A DNA stretch of 41,237 bases from a virus: positions 1 to 41,237 of the IMG/VR virus record IMGVR_UViG_3300021957_005932. One strand, 5' to 3'. The position numbers were made by a program, and so were the translations under genes. Positions 1-7,670 of this stretch are shown piece after piece. Every line of letters starts with the position of its first letter. Positions within the stretch are counted from its first letter, which is position 1. Under the pieces are notes generated by a model. It saw nothing but the letters and a program-made list of their open reading frames with translations, did not search any database and was not told where the DNA came from.

Positions 1-2
1 AT

Positions 3-776
3 GATATAGTTACTAAATGGTATGGGTGGAATACATGGGCTTATGGTACGGCAACTTTAGATAAAAATACATGGTATGAGTTTGAATATAGAATTCAAAA
101 TTTTGGTGGTGTAGGTGCTGCAAATTTTCAATATAAAATACCAAGTAGTAATACATACAATCAACTTAGTCCTAATCATCCATTTGCAGAATGGACTTCT
201 ACAGATCCTAACGCAGTACCTATCACGGCAAGTGGTTATATTAAAGGTGCAGAAGAACAAGGTATTGCAGGACAAACAGTTTATCTAAAGACACAGAATA
301 AAAATCAAGTTGGTTTTTCATATACAACTCAAGTAACAACAACAACAGATTCAAATGGGTATTATTCTTTTAATACCACATTAAACTACAACGATTACGA
401 TTTTACAATAGATATTAATCCATCATTAGGAACACTCACAACCTCAGACATTAATTGGTTTCAAGATAGGTTATTATCTGACACATTCAGTTCAAAGGAT
501 TATTGGAGAATGGATGTGAATAATACAGGTTCGTTCTCTGTATCTGACATTTATCTAATGCACCAAAGAAGGTTGGGTAACATAACCAGTTTTATTGGTG
601 GAGGACAAGAAATATGGAACACAAATTCATGGCAAAACCCGACCATTTGGCCGGCAGTTGCTGCGGATTCAGACGATAAAACGATATACGTTGGTTACGG
701 ATCATGGTCTCTATTTGATTTAGCCAATGGAAATCAGACAACATTCTATTTATTAAGAGTAGGACATAAAAATTAA
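3..776 (+). CDS. Secreted dockerin-like protein, 5'-truncated by the window
   Basis: The reading frame is open from base 3 to the stop at 774-776, so this is the C-terminal 257 residues of a longer protein. The visible part starts with a beta-rich, Trp/Tyr-rich segment. A carboxypeptidase-regulatory or Ig-like segment follows (ASGYIKGAEEQGIAGQTVYL ... TTDSNGYYSF). Then come two helical half-repeats resembling a dockerin: one around TTSDINWFQDRLLS and one with the Asp/Asn loop MDVNNTGSFSVSDIYLMHQ. Dockerins bind cohesins in a calcium-dependent way, and the next two genes encode cohesin-like domains, so a partner relation is plausible. It shares its C-terminal architecture, including a terminal FYLL segment, with the next gene and looks like a paralogue. 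An internal ATG at 510 would give only the dockerin half; codon continuity upstream argues against it. Its signal peptide, if any, is outside the window. Confidence 0.6.
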   Translation, partial: DIVTKWYGWNTWAYGTATLDKNTWYEFEYRIQNFGGVGAANFQYKIPSSNTYNQLSPNHPFAEWTSTDPNAVPITASGYIKGAEEQGIAGQTVYLKTQNKNQVGFSYTTQVTTTTDSNGYYSFNTTLNYNDYDFTIDINPSLGTLTTSDINWFQDRLLSDTFSSKDYWRMDVNNTGSFSVSDIYLMHQRRLGNITSFIGGGQEIWNTNSWQNPTIWPAVAADSDDKTIYVGYGSWSLFDLANGNQTTFYLLRVGHKN

Positions 777-794
777 AAAAGTAAAAAAAAAACG

Positions 795-1889
795 ATGAAA
801 CTTAAAAACATTTTTCTAACACTATCTTTGCTAATTGGTACGATGACTGTCTTCGGGCAGACGACTTCACCTGATGCAACTAAACCTTACATTATCTTTG
901 ATTCAACTTATAATTTAGAATCTACATCATCAAGTTCAAACACAACATTTGACATTTATTACGATAATACGTCGGGTAATGATGTTAAAGGTATTCAATT
1001 CTCTTTCAACTATGATAAAGATGTATTTGATGAACCAACTTTAACGTATAACAACACATCAGGACCTATTGGATATTTATCCTATGATGTTGATTCAACA
1101 AACGGGGTTGTAAAAGTAGTATGGGTTTATGACGGAGCAACCACCACCTTCAATATGACTGCTGGTAATATGTTCACAGTAGATATCCCTTTTCTATCAA
1201 ATTACACAAACGCATCAGTAAATGATGTAGATTTCACTACTGATCTTACCGCTTATTATGTAAAAACCGATGGAACTGATGGTATATTAGGTACCTCAGA
1301 TAATGGTGGTAACTTTATAGAACCTGCATTTGATTATGTTGCAACTATCTTAAATAGTGGAACAAACCCAGCTGAATCTATTTCTGTAATTTTACAAAAA
1401 TCATCGGATGGTTCTTCTTGGACAGATGTCGATACACAAACTACTGGATCAGATGGGAAGGCAACATTCTCAGAAAATTTAGACCAAGATTATTGGCAGA
1501 TCAGACTTAAGATTGCAAGTGGATTAGATGCAAGTACAGCACTATCAACTGCAGATGCTAATATGATCGCACAAATTGCTGCGGGAGTACAAACAACGTC
1601 AGGTATACAATTTTATACGGGTAATCCAAATCAAACAAATGGTGTAACAGCATCAGATTCGTATATGGTATTCGCAAGGTTAGCTCAAGGTTTAAGTGCA
1701 TATACAAATAATCCAGATGTATTATTCTTTACTGAAGCACAATATAATACTATTAATGGTTCAAGTTCAGACCAATCAAGTTCTATTCCAGGTCTAACGG
1801 AATTTTTATCTCCATTAATTAATAGCACAACTACGGGTAACTTCTATATGTTAATATTAGGAGACGCCAACGGAACGGGTTTAAATTAA
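795..1889 (+). CDS. Secreted cohesin-like plus dockerin-like protein
   Basis: This 364-residue protein begins with a clear type I signal peptide (basic MKLKN, hydrophobic core, then VFG before Gln22). Residues about 30-140 look like a cohesin fold: beta strands with DVKGIQFSFNYDKDVFD and a later MFTVDIPF strand. About 180-240 is an Ig-like or carboxypeptidase-regulatory segment (SVILQKSSDGSSW ... GKATF). About 245-295 is dockerin-like (STADANMIAQIAAG, then a GVTASDSYMVFARLAQGL half). The protein stops right after GDANGTGLN, which looks like the first calcium loop of another dockerin repeat. The start is 18 bases after the previous stop, in an A-rich leader without a Shine-Dalgarno. The next gene begins one base after the stop, so it is co-transcribed. 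Cohesin and dockerin calls are by motif only; an adhesin or surface-layer role is inferred. Confidence 0.6.
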   Translation: MKLKNIFLTLSLLIGTMTVFGQTTSPDATKPYIIFDSTYNLESTSSSSNTTFDIYYDNTSGNDVKGIQFSFNYDKDVFDEPTLTYNNTSGPIGYLSYDVDSTNGVVKVVWVYDGATTTFNMTAGNMFTVDIPFLSNYTNASVNDVDFTTDLTAYYVKTDGTDGILGTSDNGGNFIEPAFDYVATILNSGTNPAESISVILQKSSDGSSWTDVDTQTTGSDGKATFSENLDQDYWQIRLKIASGLDASTALSTADANMIAQIAAGVQTTSGIQFYTGNPNQTNGVTASDSYMVFARLAQGLSAYTNNPDVLFFTEAQYNTINGSSSDQSSSIPGLTEFLSPLINSTTTGNFYMLILGDANGTGLN

Positions 1890-1890
1890 T

Positions 1891-2628
1891 ATGAGGATAT
1901 TACTACTAACTTTAGTATTAGTATTCACAACAAGTGTACAGTCTCAGGTCGTATTTAACGTACCTGAGATCGATGTACCCGTAAGTGATTATATTAACCT
2001 ACCTGTAGAAATTGAAACTGCGGGTGAGATTGTTGGTAGTCTTGAATTCGCATTGAACTACGACCCAAACTATTTAGAGTTTGTGTCAATTACCATAACA
2101 CCTAAAGCACAAGAGTGGTTAACATATACCATGGATTGGGAAGGTGAAACCGTTAGATGGGGAGGTTATGATGCTTCCTTTGGTAATTTTACTATAAGTA
2201 ATACGACAGAATTATTTACGGTGAGGTTTAGGGTTACTAATCAAGCTTGGGATACAATTCCAATTACGATAGGTAGAAAAACTGCCGGTACAGAATTAGG
2301 GTGGGATGTTGAGGTTGAAAATACTGATGGGTATGTAAATAAACGATCGATGCCTTTTAATACCTCACCAACTGACGGTATTTATGGGATTGTTTATCCT
2401 GTACCAACAAAAGGTCCGATTACATTTGACCTAACAGTACCAGATAATGGGTATTATATGATTAGAGTATTGAATTATGGTGGATCAGAATTTCTAAAAC
2501 AAAGAAAGAAGTTCTTTGCTGGGTGGGTACAATTTCAAATGGATTTATCCTCATTACCACAAGGGGTTTACCTCTTACATATTACTAATGGACAATTTGT
2601 CAAAACATTTAAAACAATAAAACAATGA
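1891..2628 (+). CDS. Cohesin-like protein with type IX secretion C-terminal sorting domain
   Basis: The protein has 245 residues. A signal peptide ends at SVQSQ (cleavage before Gln). Residues about 22-145 form a cohesin-like beta domain: IDVPVSDYINLPVEIETAG, GSLEFALNYDPNYLEFVSI, and a closing LFTVRFRVTN strand. Residues about 168-245 match the type A sorting domain recognised by the Bacteroidota type IX secretion system: YPVPTKGPITFDL, a central YMIRVLNYGG, then LPQGVYLLHITNGQFVKTFK before the end. In hosts this domain directs export through the outer membrane and attachment to the cell surface. Finding it in a phage gene implies use of the host's secretion machinery. The stop overlaps the next start by four bases (ATGA), so translation is likely coupled. 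Confidence 0.75.
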   Translation: MRILLLTLVLVFTTSVQSQVVFNVPEIDVPVSDYINLPVEIETAGEIVGSLEFALNYDPNYLEFVSITITPKAQEWLTYTMDWEGETVRWGGYDASFGNFTISNTTELFTVRFRVTNQAWDTIPITIGRKTAGTELGWDVEVENTDGYVNKRSMPFNTSPTDGIYGIVYPVPTKGPITFDLTVPDNGYYMIRVLNYGGSEFLKQRKKFFAGWVQFQMDLSSLPQGVYLLHITNGQFVKTFKTIKQ

Positions 2629-2888
2629 GTAAGAATAAAGGATTTTTTTCGGAAATTAAAAACCAAATAAAAACGGGTATCGGTTTAGTAATAACAGCGG
2701 GATTCGGATTATTAATAGCAAATATGCAATCTATATTTGAACCTAAAGAAGATGTTGTAGAACAACCACCAATGATAGAACAAACAATTAGTATTCCACC
2801 ATCAATTAAAGATACGTTGGTAATAACTAAGACTATAAAAATAGAACCAGTTAAACCTAAAAAAGAAGAGGGAGAAATAACATGGTAA
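2625..2888 (+). CDS. Small single-pass membrane protein of the secreted cassette
   Basis: The product is 87 residues. It has a basic N-terminus (MSKNKGFFSEIKNQIKTG), one hydrophobic segment at about 18-34 (IGLVITAGFGLLIANM) and then an acidic/proline-rich tail with KPKKEE near the end. The tail composition (PPMIEQ, PPSIKDTL, EPVKPKKEE) recalls periplasm-spanning linkers such as those of TonB-like proteins, but no TonB domain is present. It overlaps the upstream gene by four bases and the downstream CsgG-like gene by seven, so it is translationally locked into the operon. A holin is conceivable from size and a single membrane segment, but the location and the long soluble tail make an inner-membrane accessory of the export cassette more likely. 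No family is recognised. Confidence 0.6.
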   Translation: MSKNKGFFSEIKNQIKTGIGLVITAGFGLLIANMQSIFEPKEDVVEQPPMIEQTISIPPSIKDTLVITKTIKIEPVKPKKEEGEITW

Positions 2889-3586
2889 GAGTTTTATTAA
2901 TTATATCGATTTTACTAAGTTTTACCGCTAATGCCCAATTAGGTAAAACGGAGACAGAAAACTATAAAGGTAAGTTTGAACAAGATGCCGATATCGATGA
3001 GGTATCAGATTATATGTTGGATTATCAATTACCTATTCAAGTATTAAACATTGGATTCACACCAGAACTATATGAATTCTATCCTGAACTAAGGGAGAAT
3101 AGAGTGGGATTGGGTGTGAGTAATATTACATTATCTTATTTAGAATGGACCGATAGATTTTTATTTACAGAGGATAAAGAAGACATTAAACAGAGGATGG
3201 TTAAACAACATAAGGCATCGGCAAAAGGTATATCATCAAATGATATTAAGGTTGTTGGTAATGTTGTATTAGCAGAATATTTTGTTTACGTCGAAATATA
3301 CGATTATTCGGTATCTGAAGAAGAGGAAGTCACAATTGACGGGGTGAAAACCGTACTAAAAACCATTATTGGAATGCAAGTAAGATTTGTTAATGCTGAG
3401 ACTGGTGTTATTTTTACTGGAAGTGGAAGTGGTGATGCAATAACAATTAAAAGAACTAAAATTGGTTCTGTGAATAATGTTAAGTTTAACAAATCAACAA
3501 TCGGTATTGCAACTAAAAAGGCGTTAGAATCTGGAACGGCCCGTATTGTAAAAAGAATGATTAAACGTGGGATATTTGAAGAATAA
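2882..3586 (+). CDS. CsgG-like outer-membrane secretion pore family protein
   Basis: The product is 234 residues with a signal peptide (MVRVLLIISILLSFTANA, then Gln). The region around residues 118-180 follows the CsgG family pattern: VVGNVVLAEYFVYVEIYDY, an inserted acidic loop, then IIGMQVRFVNAETGVIFTGSGSG. A C-terminal helix-rich segment with IGIATKKALESGTARIVKRM follows. CsgG forms the nonameric outer-membrane channel of curli export. Unlike enterobacterial CsgG there is no lipobox cysteine after the signal sequence, so it would not be lipid-anchored. The N-terminal third (about 20-100) is not recognised. Its position directly after putative cohesin/T9SS proteins and before a beta-barrel gene supports a role in export or surface assembly. 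The family call is by eye and could be a related YajG- or LPP20-like fold. Confidence 0.55.
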   Translation: MVRVLLIISILLSFTANAQLGKTETENYKGKFEQDADIDEVSDYMLDYQLPIQVLNIGFTPELYEFYPELRENRVGLGVSNITLSYLEWTDRFLFTEDKEDIKQRMVKQHKASAKGISSNDIKVVGNVVLAEYFVYVEIYDYSVSEEEEVTIDGVKTVLKTIIGMQVRFVNAETGVIFTGSGSGDAITIKRTKIGSVNNVKFNKSTIGIATKKALESGTARIVKRMIKRGIFEE

Positions 3587-4895
3587 AATAGTAACTGTAC
3601 TTTTATTTTTATTACCATTGGTCAGTTATGGTCAGTGGTCTTATACGTTTACAGATCCTTGTACTTTAAATCAACAGACAATTCAAATGGGTTCAAGTGA
3701 TGAGATCGTTTTGAATTATTTTGGTAATGTTCAGACATTTACACAACCAGACTTCACTAACGGTACTTTTGATTCATGGATGAGTTTGGTTACTCAGTCT
3801 AACTCTTCAAATCCATGTCAAAGTGTTACTCAAATCATTACAAATAATACAAATGCAATAATAGTTCAAAATACTATTACGGTAATCACAAATATAATGA
3901 GTGTTTTAGGTGGTGATATGTTACCACAGGCACTCTCCTCATCAGGAGTTCCCGTGGCGGAAGCTATCGATAACGCATCTAAAAGTAAAAAGAAAAAGAA
4001 AAAAAAGGAAACCAAATCCGATAACCCCAATAATAGTTCCGATAACGAAAATGGGAGTGAAGATAATAGTAGTTCTGAACAGTCCAACGGGGAGAGTTCA
4101 AATGAAACCAACGGTAGTCAAGGTAGTACCAACGAAAGTGGTACATCAACAGAAGGTACCACAACAAAAACAGAGGATGAATCAAAAGAAGGTGGATTGG
4201 GTATGTCCTTAGCTAATTCTATTTCAAATGCAGTTGATGGTGGAGAATCGGATAATAAAAACAGAGGTTCATTAATTGCATCAGGTGATATTGTGGTTAT
4301 TGATAATCAAGATAACTCAAATGGTCGTCAAGTAAAGGTAGTAGGTTCTATTACAAGTGCGAACACAAAAAAGAATAGGGTTCAAGGTGCATTATTTACA
4401 TATACAACTGTAACTAACGATTTTAGTTTGACGTTTTATAAATCATGGATTAACCCAAATAGAACATTTAACTTAGTAGGTGCAAATACTACATTAACTA
4501 ATTTTAATCAAAATCATTTAAACACAACCACTGTTTTAGAATCATTTAAGTTCGGTAAGAAGAAATTTACAGGAATGATTGGTACTAACTTTACAATAGG
4601 TAAGTTAGGTAAACGAGAACTACAAAATCTATCTGCGGTTAGTGGTGTCCATAGAAACTTTAGAGTAAGTCCAAGGATTACAACATCTGCACTAATATTA
4701 GGAGTCTACTCTCCATTCACACAATACTATGAAGGTCAATGGTGGGATCCAGGTCTATTGATTGTACCATTTAGTTCTTGGGATATTCAAATTACAAAAA
4801 CATTTAAATATAACATTAGTTTTACTGGTGTTTGGCAATCGGGCGGAAACGCATTAAACTATCAAATACTGACTGGTGGTAAAATCAGATTCTAA
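3567..4895 (+). CDS. Predicted outer-membrane beta-barrel with long charged linker
   Basis: The product is 442 residues from GTG 3567. TTG 3576 is an equally good start, because it begins directly with KNKIVTVLLFLLPLVSYG and then Gln, a clean signal peptide. Residues about 25-120 are a Cys-containing (two Cys), Asn/Thr-rich domain. Residues about 140-150 are a run of lysines. About 150-215 is a low-complexity Ser/Asn/Glu/Thr linker. The final ~210 residues alternate hydrophobic and polar residues in strand-length blocks (GALFTYTTVTNDFSLTFYKS, GVYSPFTQYYEGQWW, GGKIRF). They end in an aromatic residue, as outer-membrane barrels usually do. It overlaps the CsgG-like gene by 20 bases and is followed by the next gene after two bases. 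A barrel partner for the CsgG-like pore, or an anchor for the cohesin-type proteins, is inferred. No family is recognised. Confidence 0.65.
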   Translation: MGYLKNKIVTVLLFLLPLVSYGQWSYTFTDPCTLNQQTIQMGSSDEIVLNYFGNVQTFTQPDFTNGTFDSWMSLVTQSNSSNPCQSVTQIITNNTNAIIVQNTITVITNIMSVLGGDMLPQALSSSGVPVAEAIDNASKSKKKKKKKETKSDNPNNSSDNENGSEDNSSSEQSNGESSNETNGSQGSTNESGTSTEGTTTKTEDESKEGGLGMSLANSISNAVDGGESDNKNRGSLIASGDIVVIDNQDNSNGRQVKVVGSITSANTKKNRVQGALFTYTTVTNDFSLTFYKSWINPNRTFNLVGANTTLTNFNQNHLNTTTVLESFKFGKKKFTGMIGTNFTIGKLGKRELQNLSAVSGVHRNFRVSPRITTSALILGVYSPFTQYYEGQWWDPGLLIVPFSSWDIQITKTFKYNISFTGVWQSGGNALNYQILTGGKIRF

Positions 4896-4897
4896 TT

Positions 4898-5335
4898 ATG
4901 AAAAATCTATTAATATTTTTATTATTCCCAACTCTCCTATTTTCGCAGGTTGACTGTTATTCAATTAAATCGGTAACCACTGAAATTGAAATGGAGGAAA
5001 TAAGTAAAAGAAGAATCACGTTTGGTATCAAACAAATGATGGAGGATATTATCTCAGATAAGTACGATTTATGTATGAATGGTAAACCCGTTAATGTTGT
5101 CGTTCAATCAATAGAGTCTCCACAAACAGGAATTCAAATCGGTCCGTGGACAAAGGTGAGTAAAAAAACAATAGTTACTTTATTAATCTATATGGATGGG
5201 AAAGTAATTGAAGTGGAGGGGAAGTCTAAATCTACAGTGAAGTCCACGTTCATAGATTTACAAAACGATGATATACCTTTCAGTAAAACAACGTTTTCAT
5301 CTGCAATTAAAAAGGCCATTGAAAAGGGGTTATAA
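4898..5335 (+). CDS. Small secreted protein, possibly CsgE- or CsgG-related
   Basis: The product is 145 residues with a signal peptide (MKNLLIFLLFPTLLFS, then Gln). The mature part is about 129 residues. It contains PVNVVVQSIESPQTGIQIGPW, strands KTIVTLLIYMDGKVIEVEG, and a closing helix SSAIKKAIEKGL. This alpha/beta layout is similar to the small accessory folds found with CsgG, and its final helix resembles the CsgG C-terminal helix in the gene two positions upstream. It is the last gene of the cassette, two bases after the beta-barrel gene and immediately before a strong hairpin terminator. It may be a periplasmic accessory factor of the putative pore. A confident family call is not possible from sequence inspection. 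Confidence 0.55.
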   Translation: MKNLLIFLLFPTLLFSQVDCYSIKSVTTEIEMEEISKRRITFGIKQMMEDIISDKYDLCMNGKPVNVVVQSIESPQTGIQIGPWTKVSKKTIVTLLIYMDGKVIEVEGKSKSTVKSTFIDLQNDDIPFSKTTFSSAIKKAIEKGL

Positions 5336-5366
5336 AAAAACCCCAACAAGGTTTGCTGGGGTTTTT
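5334..5366. terminator. Bidirectional intrinsic terminator
   Basis: CCCCAACAA at 5341-5349 pairs with TTGCTGGGG at 5353-5361 (one A/C mismatch, loop GGT). The stem is flanked by seven A on the left (5334-5340) and five T on the right. It closes the secreted cassette on the + strand and can serve the ClpC-like gene converging from the right. The rest of the convergent gap up to 5481 holds only a short GTGGT/ACCAC dyad near 5378-5394 and A/T runs. Confidence 0.85.
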
Positions 5367-5481
5367 GGTCTACAGTGGTTTCAACACCACCGATATTAAC
5401 GTGAAAAACGAAAAGGTGTATCGGCAAAGATAACCTTAGATGTATAAATATATATAAAAACTGAAAAAGTCAAGTTTTTAA

Positions 5482-7497
5482 CTAAATAAGAGGGGTATTT
5501 TTTAGAATTTCTAAATTTTCCTCCTTTATTTTTAATATAATTTTCGTTTCCTTAATAATATCACCTGTTAAAATATTATCACTGATAAAATCTTCACATA
5601 GATTTTGGATAATTCTTTTTATAGGTCTTGCACCATACTCTTCTTCAGAATTACGTTTTATAACCTCATCAATAACTGTTTTATGGAAAGTAATTTGATA
5701 ATCATTTTCTAAAAGTCTACTACTCAATCCATTCAGTTCAATCTGAACTATTTTTTTCAATGATTTGTTATCTAATTTATCAAAAACAATCACATCATCT
5801 ATTCTATTAAGAAATTCAGGGGTAAATTGATTCTTTAGTGATTTTCTTATGATAGAATCTTTTATCTTTTCATTATTACTCTCATCACTGAATCCAATTC
5901 CACCACCAAATTCTGAAACTTTCTTTGCACCTATATTAGAAGTCATAATGATTAATGTATTGGTGAAATTAATTTTTCTACCAAATGAATCAGTTAAATG
6001 ACCTTCATCTAATATTTGTAGTAGTAAGTTAAAGACATCTTTATGACCTTTCTCTATTTCATCAAATAAAACAACCGAAAATGGGTTATTTTTAATTTTT
6101 TCGGTAAGTTGTCCACCTTCATCAAAACCAACATAACCAGGAGGTGAACCGATAAGTTTAGAGACGTTGTGTTTCTCCATAAACTCACTCATGTCCACCC
6201 TTACAATTTTATCAGGATCACCAAATAATGTCTTTGCTAATGTTTTTGCCAAATGAGTTTTACCAACACCTGTTGACCCTAAAAACATAAATGACCCAAT
6301 TGGTTTATTTGCACCTCTCACACCAACACGGTTTCGTCTAATTGATTTAGAGATTATTTCAACCGCGTTATCTTGACCTATAACATTTTTTGATATTGTT
6401 TTTTCTAATGACAGAAGATTTTTAGTTTCTTTTGTATCAAGTTTGGTTATCGGTACACCAGTCATTTCAGTTATGATATTATACACATCATCAACAATAA
6501 CAGGTCTCTTATTCAATTTTTGTTCTACACTCCACTTCTTCTTTTCCGATTCTAATTTCTTAATAATCTTTTTTTCATTATCCCTAAGTTCTGCTGCCTT
6601 TTCATAATCCTGATTTCGAACCATTTCTTGTTTGTCTAACTTTATTTGGTCAGATTGGTTTCTAAGTTTTTCAATGATTGTGGGAACTTTAACATTAATC
6701 TTTTTCTCAGAACCTAATTCGTCAAGTATATCAATTGCCTTATCGGGAAACTGTTTATCGGTAACATACCTTTTAGATAAATTAACAATAGTTTCCACAA
6801 CATTATCTTGGTATTCAACCATATGATAATCTTCATAGGATTCTTTTAAATTTTTTAAGATATCAATTGTTTCTTCGGTAGTAGGTTCAGTTAAGATTAT
6901 TTTTTGGAATCGTCTAACCAACGCACTGTCTTTTTCAATGTTCTTTTTGTATTCATCAAAGGTAGTTGCACCAATACATTGAATTTCACCTCTTGCCAAT
7001 GCGGGTTTAAGTATGTTCGCAGCATCCATTGATCCTGATGCGTTTCCCGCTCCAACCATAGTATGAATCTCATCTATGAATACAATTACATTTGGTGCAT
7101 CTTGTAACTCATTTAAGATTGCCTTAATCCTTTCTTCAAATTGACCACGGTATTTTGTTCCCGCCACTAAAGATGTTAAATCGAGGGACATTATACGTTT
7201 ATCCAAAAGGTTAGTTGGACATGAACCATCACTAATCATAATTGCAAGTTTTTCAACTAACGCAGACTTACCAACACCAGCATCACCAACAATAATCGTA
7301 TTGTTCTTCTTTTTTCTTGAAAGTATTTGAGCAATACGTTTTACTTCCTTATCTCGACCAATTATTGGATCAATTAACCCTTGTTCTGCAAGTTTAATTA
7401 AATCTCTTGAGAAATTATCTAAGATTGGTGTCGTACTTCCTTTCTTTCCTTTACGTTGTTGTTGAGGCGTTCCCTCTTCAAAAAATTCTACAGACAT
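5482..7497 (-). CDS. ClpC-like AAA+ unfoldase lacking the N-terminal domain
   Basis: This 671-residue Hsp100 protein has two AAA+ modules. Module 1 has Walker A GDAGVGKS (71-78), Walker B VIVFIDEIH (138-145), pore loop GTKYRG (113-118) and an Arg pair (195-196). A UVR-like helical segment (about 290-310, KQEMVRNQDYEKAAELRD) places it with ClpC rather than ClpB. Module 2 has Walker A GSTGVGKT (407-414), Walker B SVVLFDE (474-480), pore loop GYVG (454-457) and FLNR (562-565). After sensor 1 lies an IGF tripeptide (534-536), the position and type of the loop by which ClpA/ClpC dock on ClpP. The usual ~140-residue Clp N-domain, which binds adaptors, is absent; the protein starts about 45 residues before the module 1 signature IIGRDKEVKR. 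It is divergent from Hsp20. It likely remodels proteins during infection, perhaps with host ClpP. Confidence 0.9.
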   Translation of the reverse strand: MSVEFFEEGTPQQQRKGKKGSTTPILDNFSRDLIKLAEQGLIDPIIGRDKEVKRIAQILSRKKKNNTIIVGDAGVGKSALVEKLAIMISDGSCPTNLLDKRIMSLDLTSLVAGTKYRGQFEERIKAILNELQDAPNVIVFIDEIHTMVGAGNASGSMDAANILKPALARGEIQCIGATTFDEYKKNIEKDSALVRRFQKIILTEPTTEETIDILKNLKESYEDYHMVEYQDNVVETIVNLSKRYVTDKQFPDKAIDILDELGSEKKINVKVPTIIEKLRNQSDQIKLDKQEMVRNQDYEKAAELRDNEKKIIKKLESEKKKWSVEQKLNKRPVIVDDVYNIITEMTGVPITKLDTKETKNLLSLEKTISKNVIGQDNAVEIISKSIRRNRVGVRGANKPIGSFMFLGSTGVGKTHLAKTLAKTLFGDPDKIVRVDMSEFMEKHNVSKLIGSPPGYVGFDEGGQLTEKIKNNPFSVVLFDEIEKGHKDVFNLLLQILDEGHLTDSFGRKINFTNTLIIMTSNIGAKKVSEFGGGIGFSDESNNEKIKDSIIRKSLKNQFTPEFLNRIDDVIVFDKLDNKSLKKIVQIELNGLSSRLLENDYQITFHKTVIDEVIKRNSEEEYGARPIKRIIQNLCEDFISDNILTGDIIKETKIILKIKEENLEILKNTPLI

Positions 7498-7670
7498 ATA
7501 TTATAAGGTTTTACATAAAGATAACAAAAATCGTAGAAAAAGTCAAATATATTTTAAAAAGACATAAAGTCATGTATTTTTTATGATATAACGACAAAAT
7601 GTCTTATATAACAGGTTGGTATTCATATTGTAATAGGTTTATTGATAATAAAATAAAAAAAAGTAAATTT
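7498..7670. promoter_or_regulatory. Divergent control region between ClpC-like and Hsp20 genes
   Basis: This 173-base gap must hold the promoters for both divergent chaperone genes. AAGACAT (7559-7565) and ATGTCTT (7599-7605) form an inverted repeat around an A/T-rich centre. A smaller TCAT/ATGA dyad lies inside it (7570-7585). These could be operator half-sites. No clear host TTG/TAnnTTTG promoter was found. Confidence 0.3.

Noticed and set aside
2625-2888. Holin
   Set aside because: Only one hydrophobic segment, a long Pro/Glu/Lys tail and an operon of exported proteins; no endolysin gene nearby.
3979-4212. Alternative-frame ORFs across the Lys run of the beta-barrel gene
   Set aside because: They arise from low-complexity AAG/AAA and AGT/AAC codons; the barrel frame has a signal peptide and a coherent C-terminal domain.
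5443-5450. TATAAATA, a T4-type late promoter sequence on the + strand
   Set aside because: It sits between two convergent gene ends with no gene to drive in either orientation, so it is treated as chance in A/T-rich sequence.
7599-7670. Extended Hsp20 start at ATG 7599
   Set aside because: The added residues do not look like Hsp20 and fall in A/T-rich leader next to an inverted repeat; ATG 7671 gives a normal-length protein.
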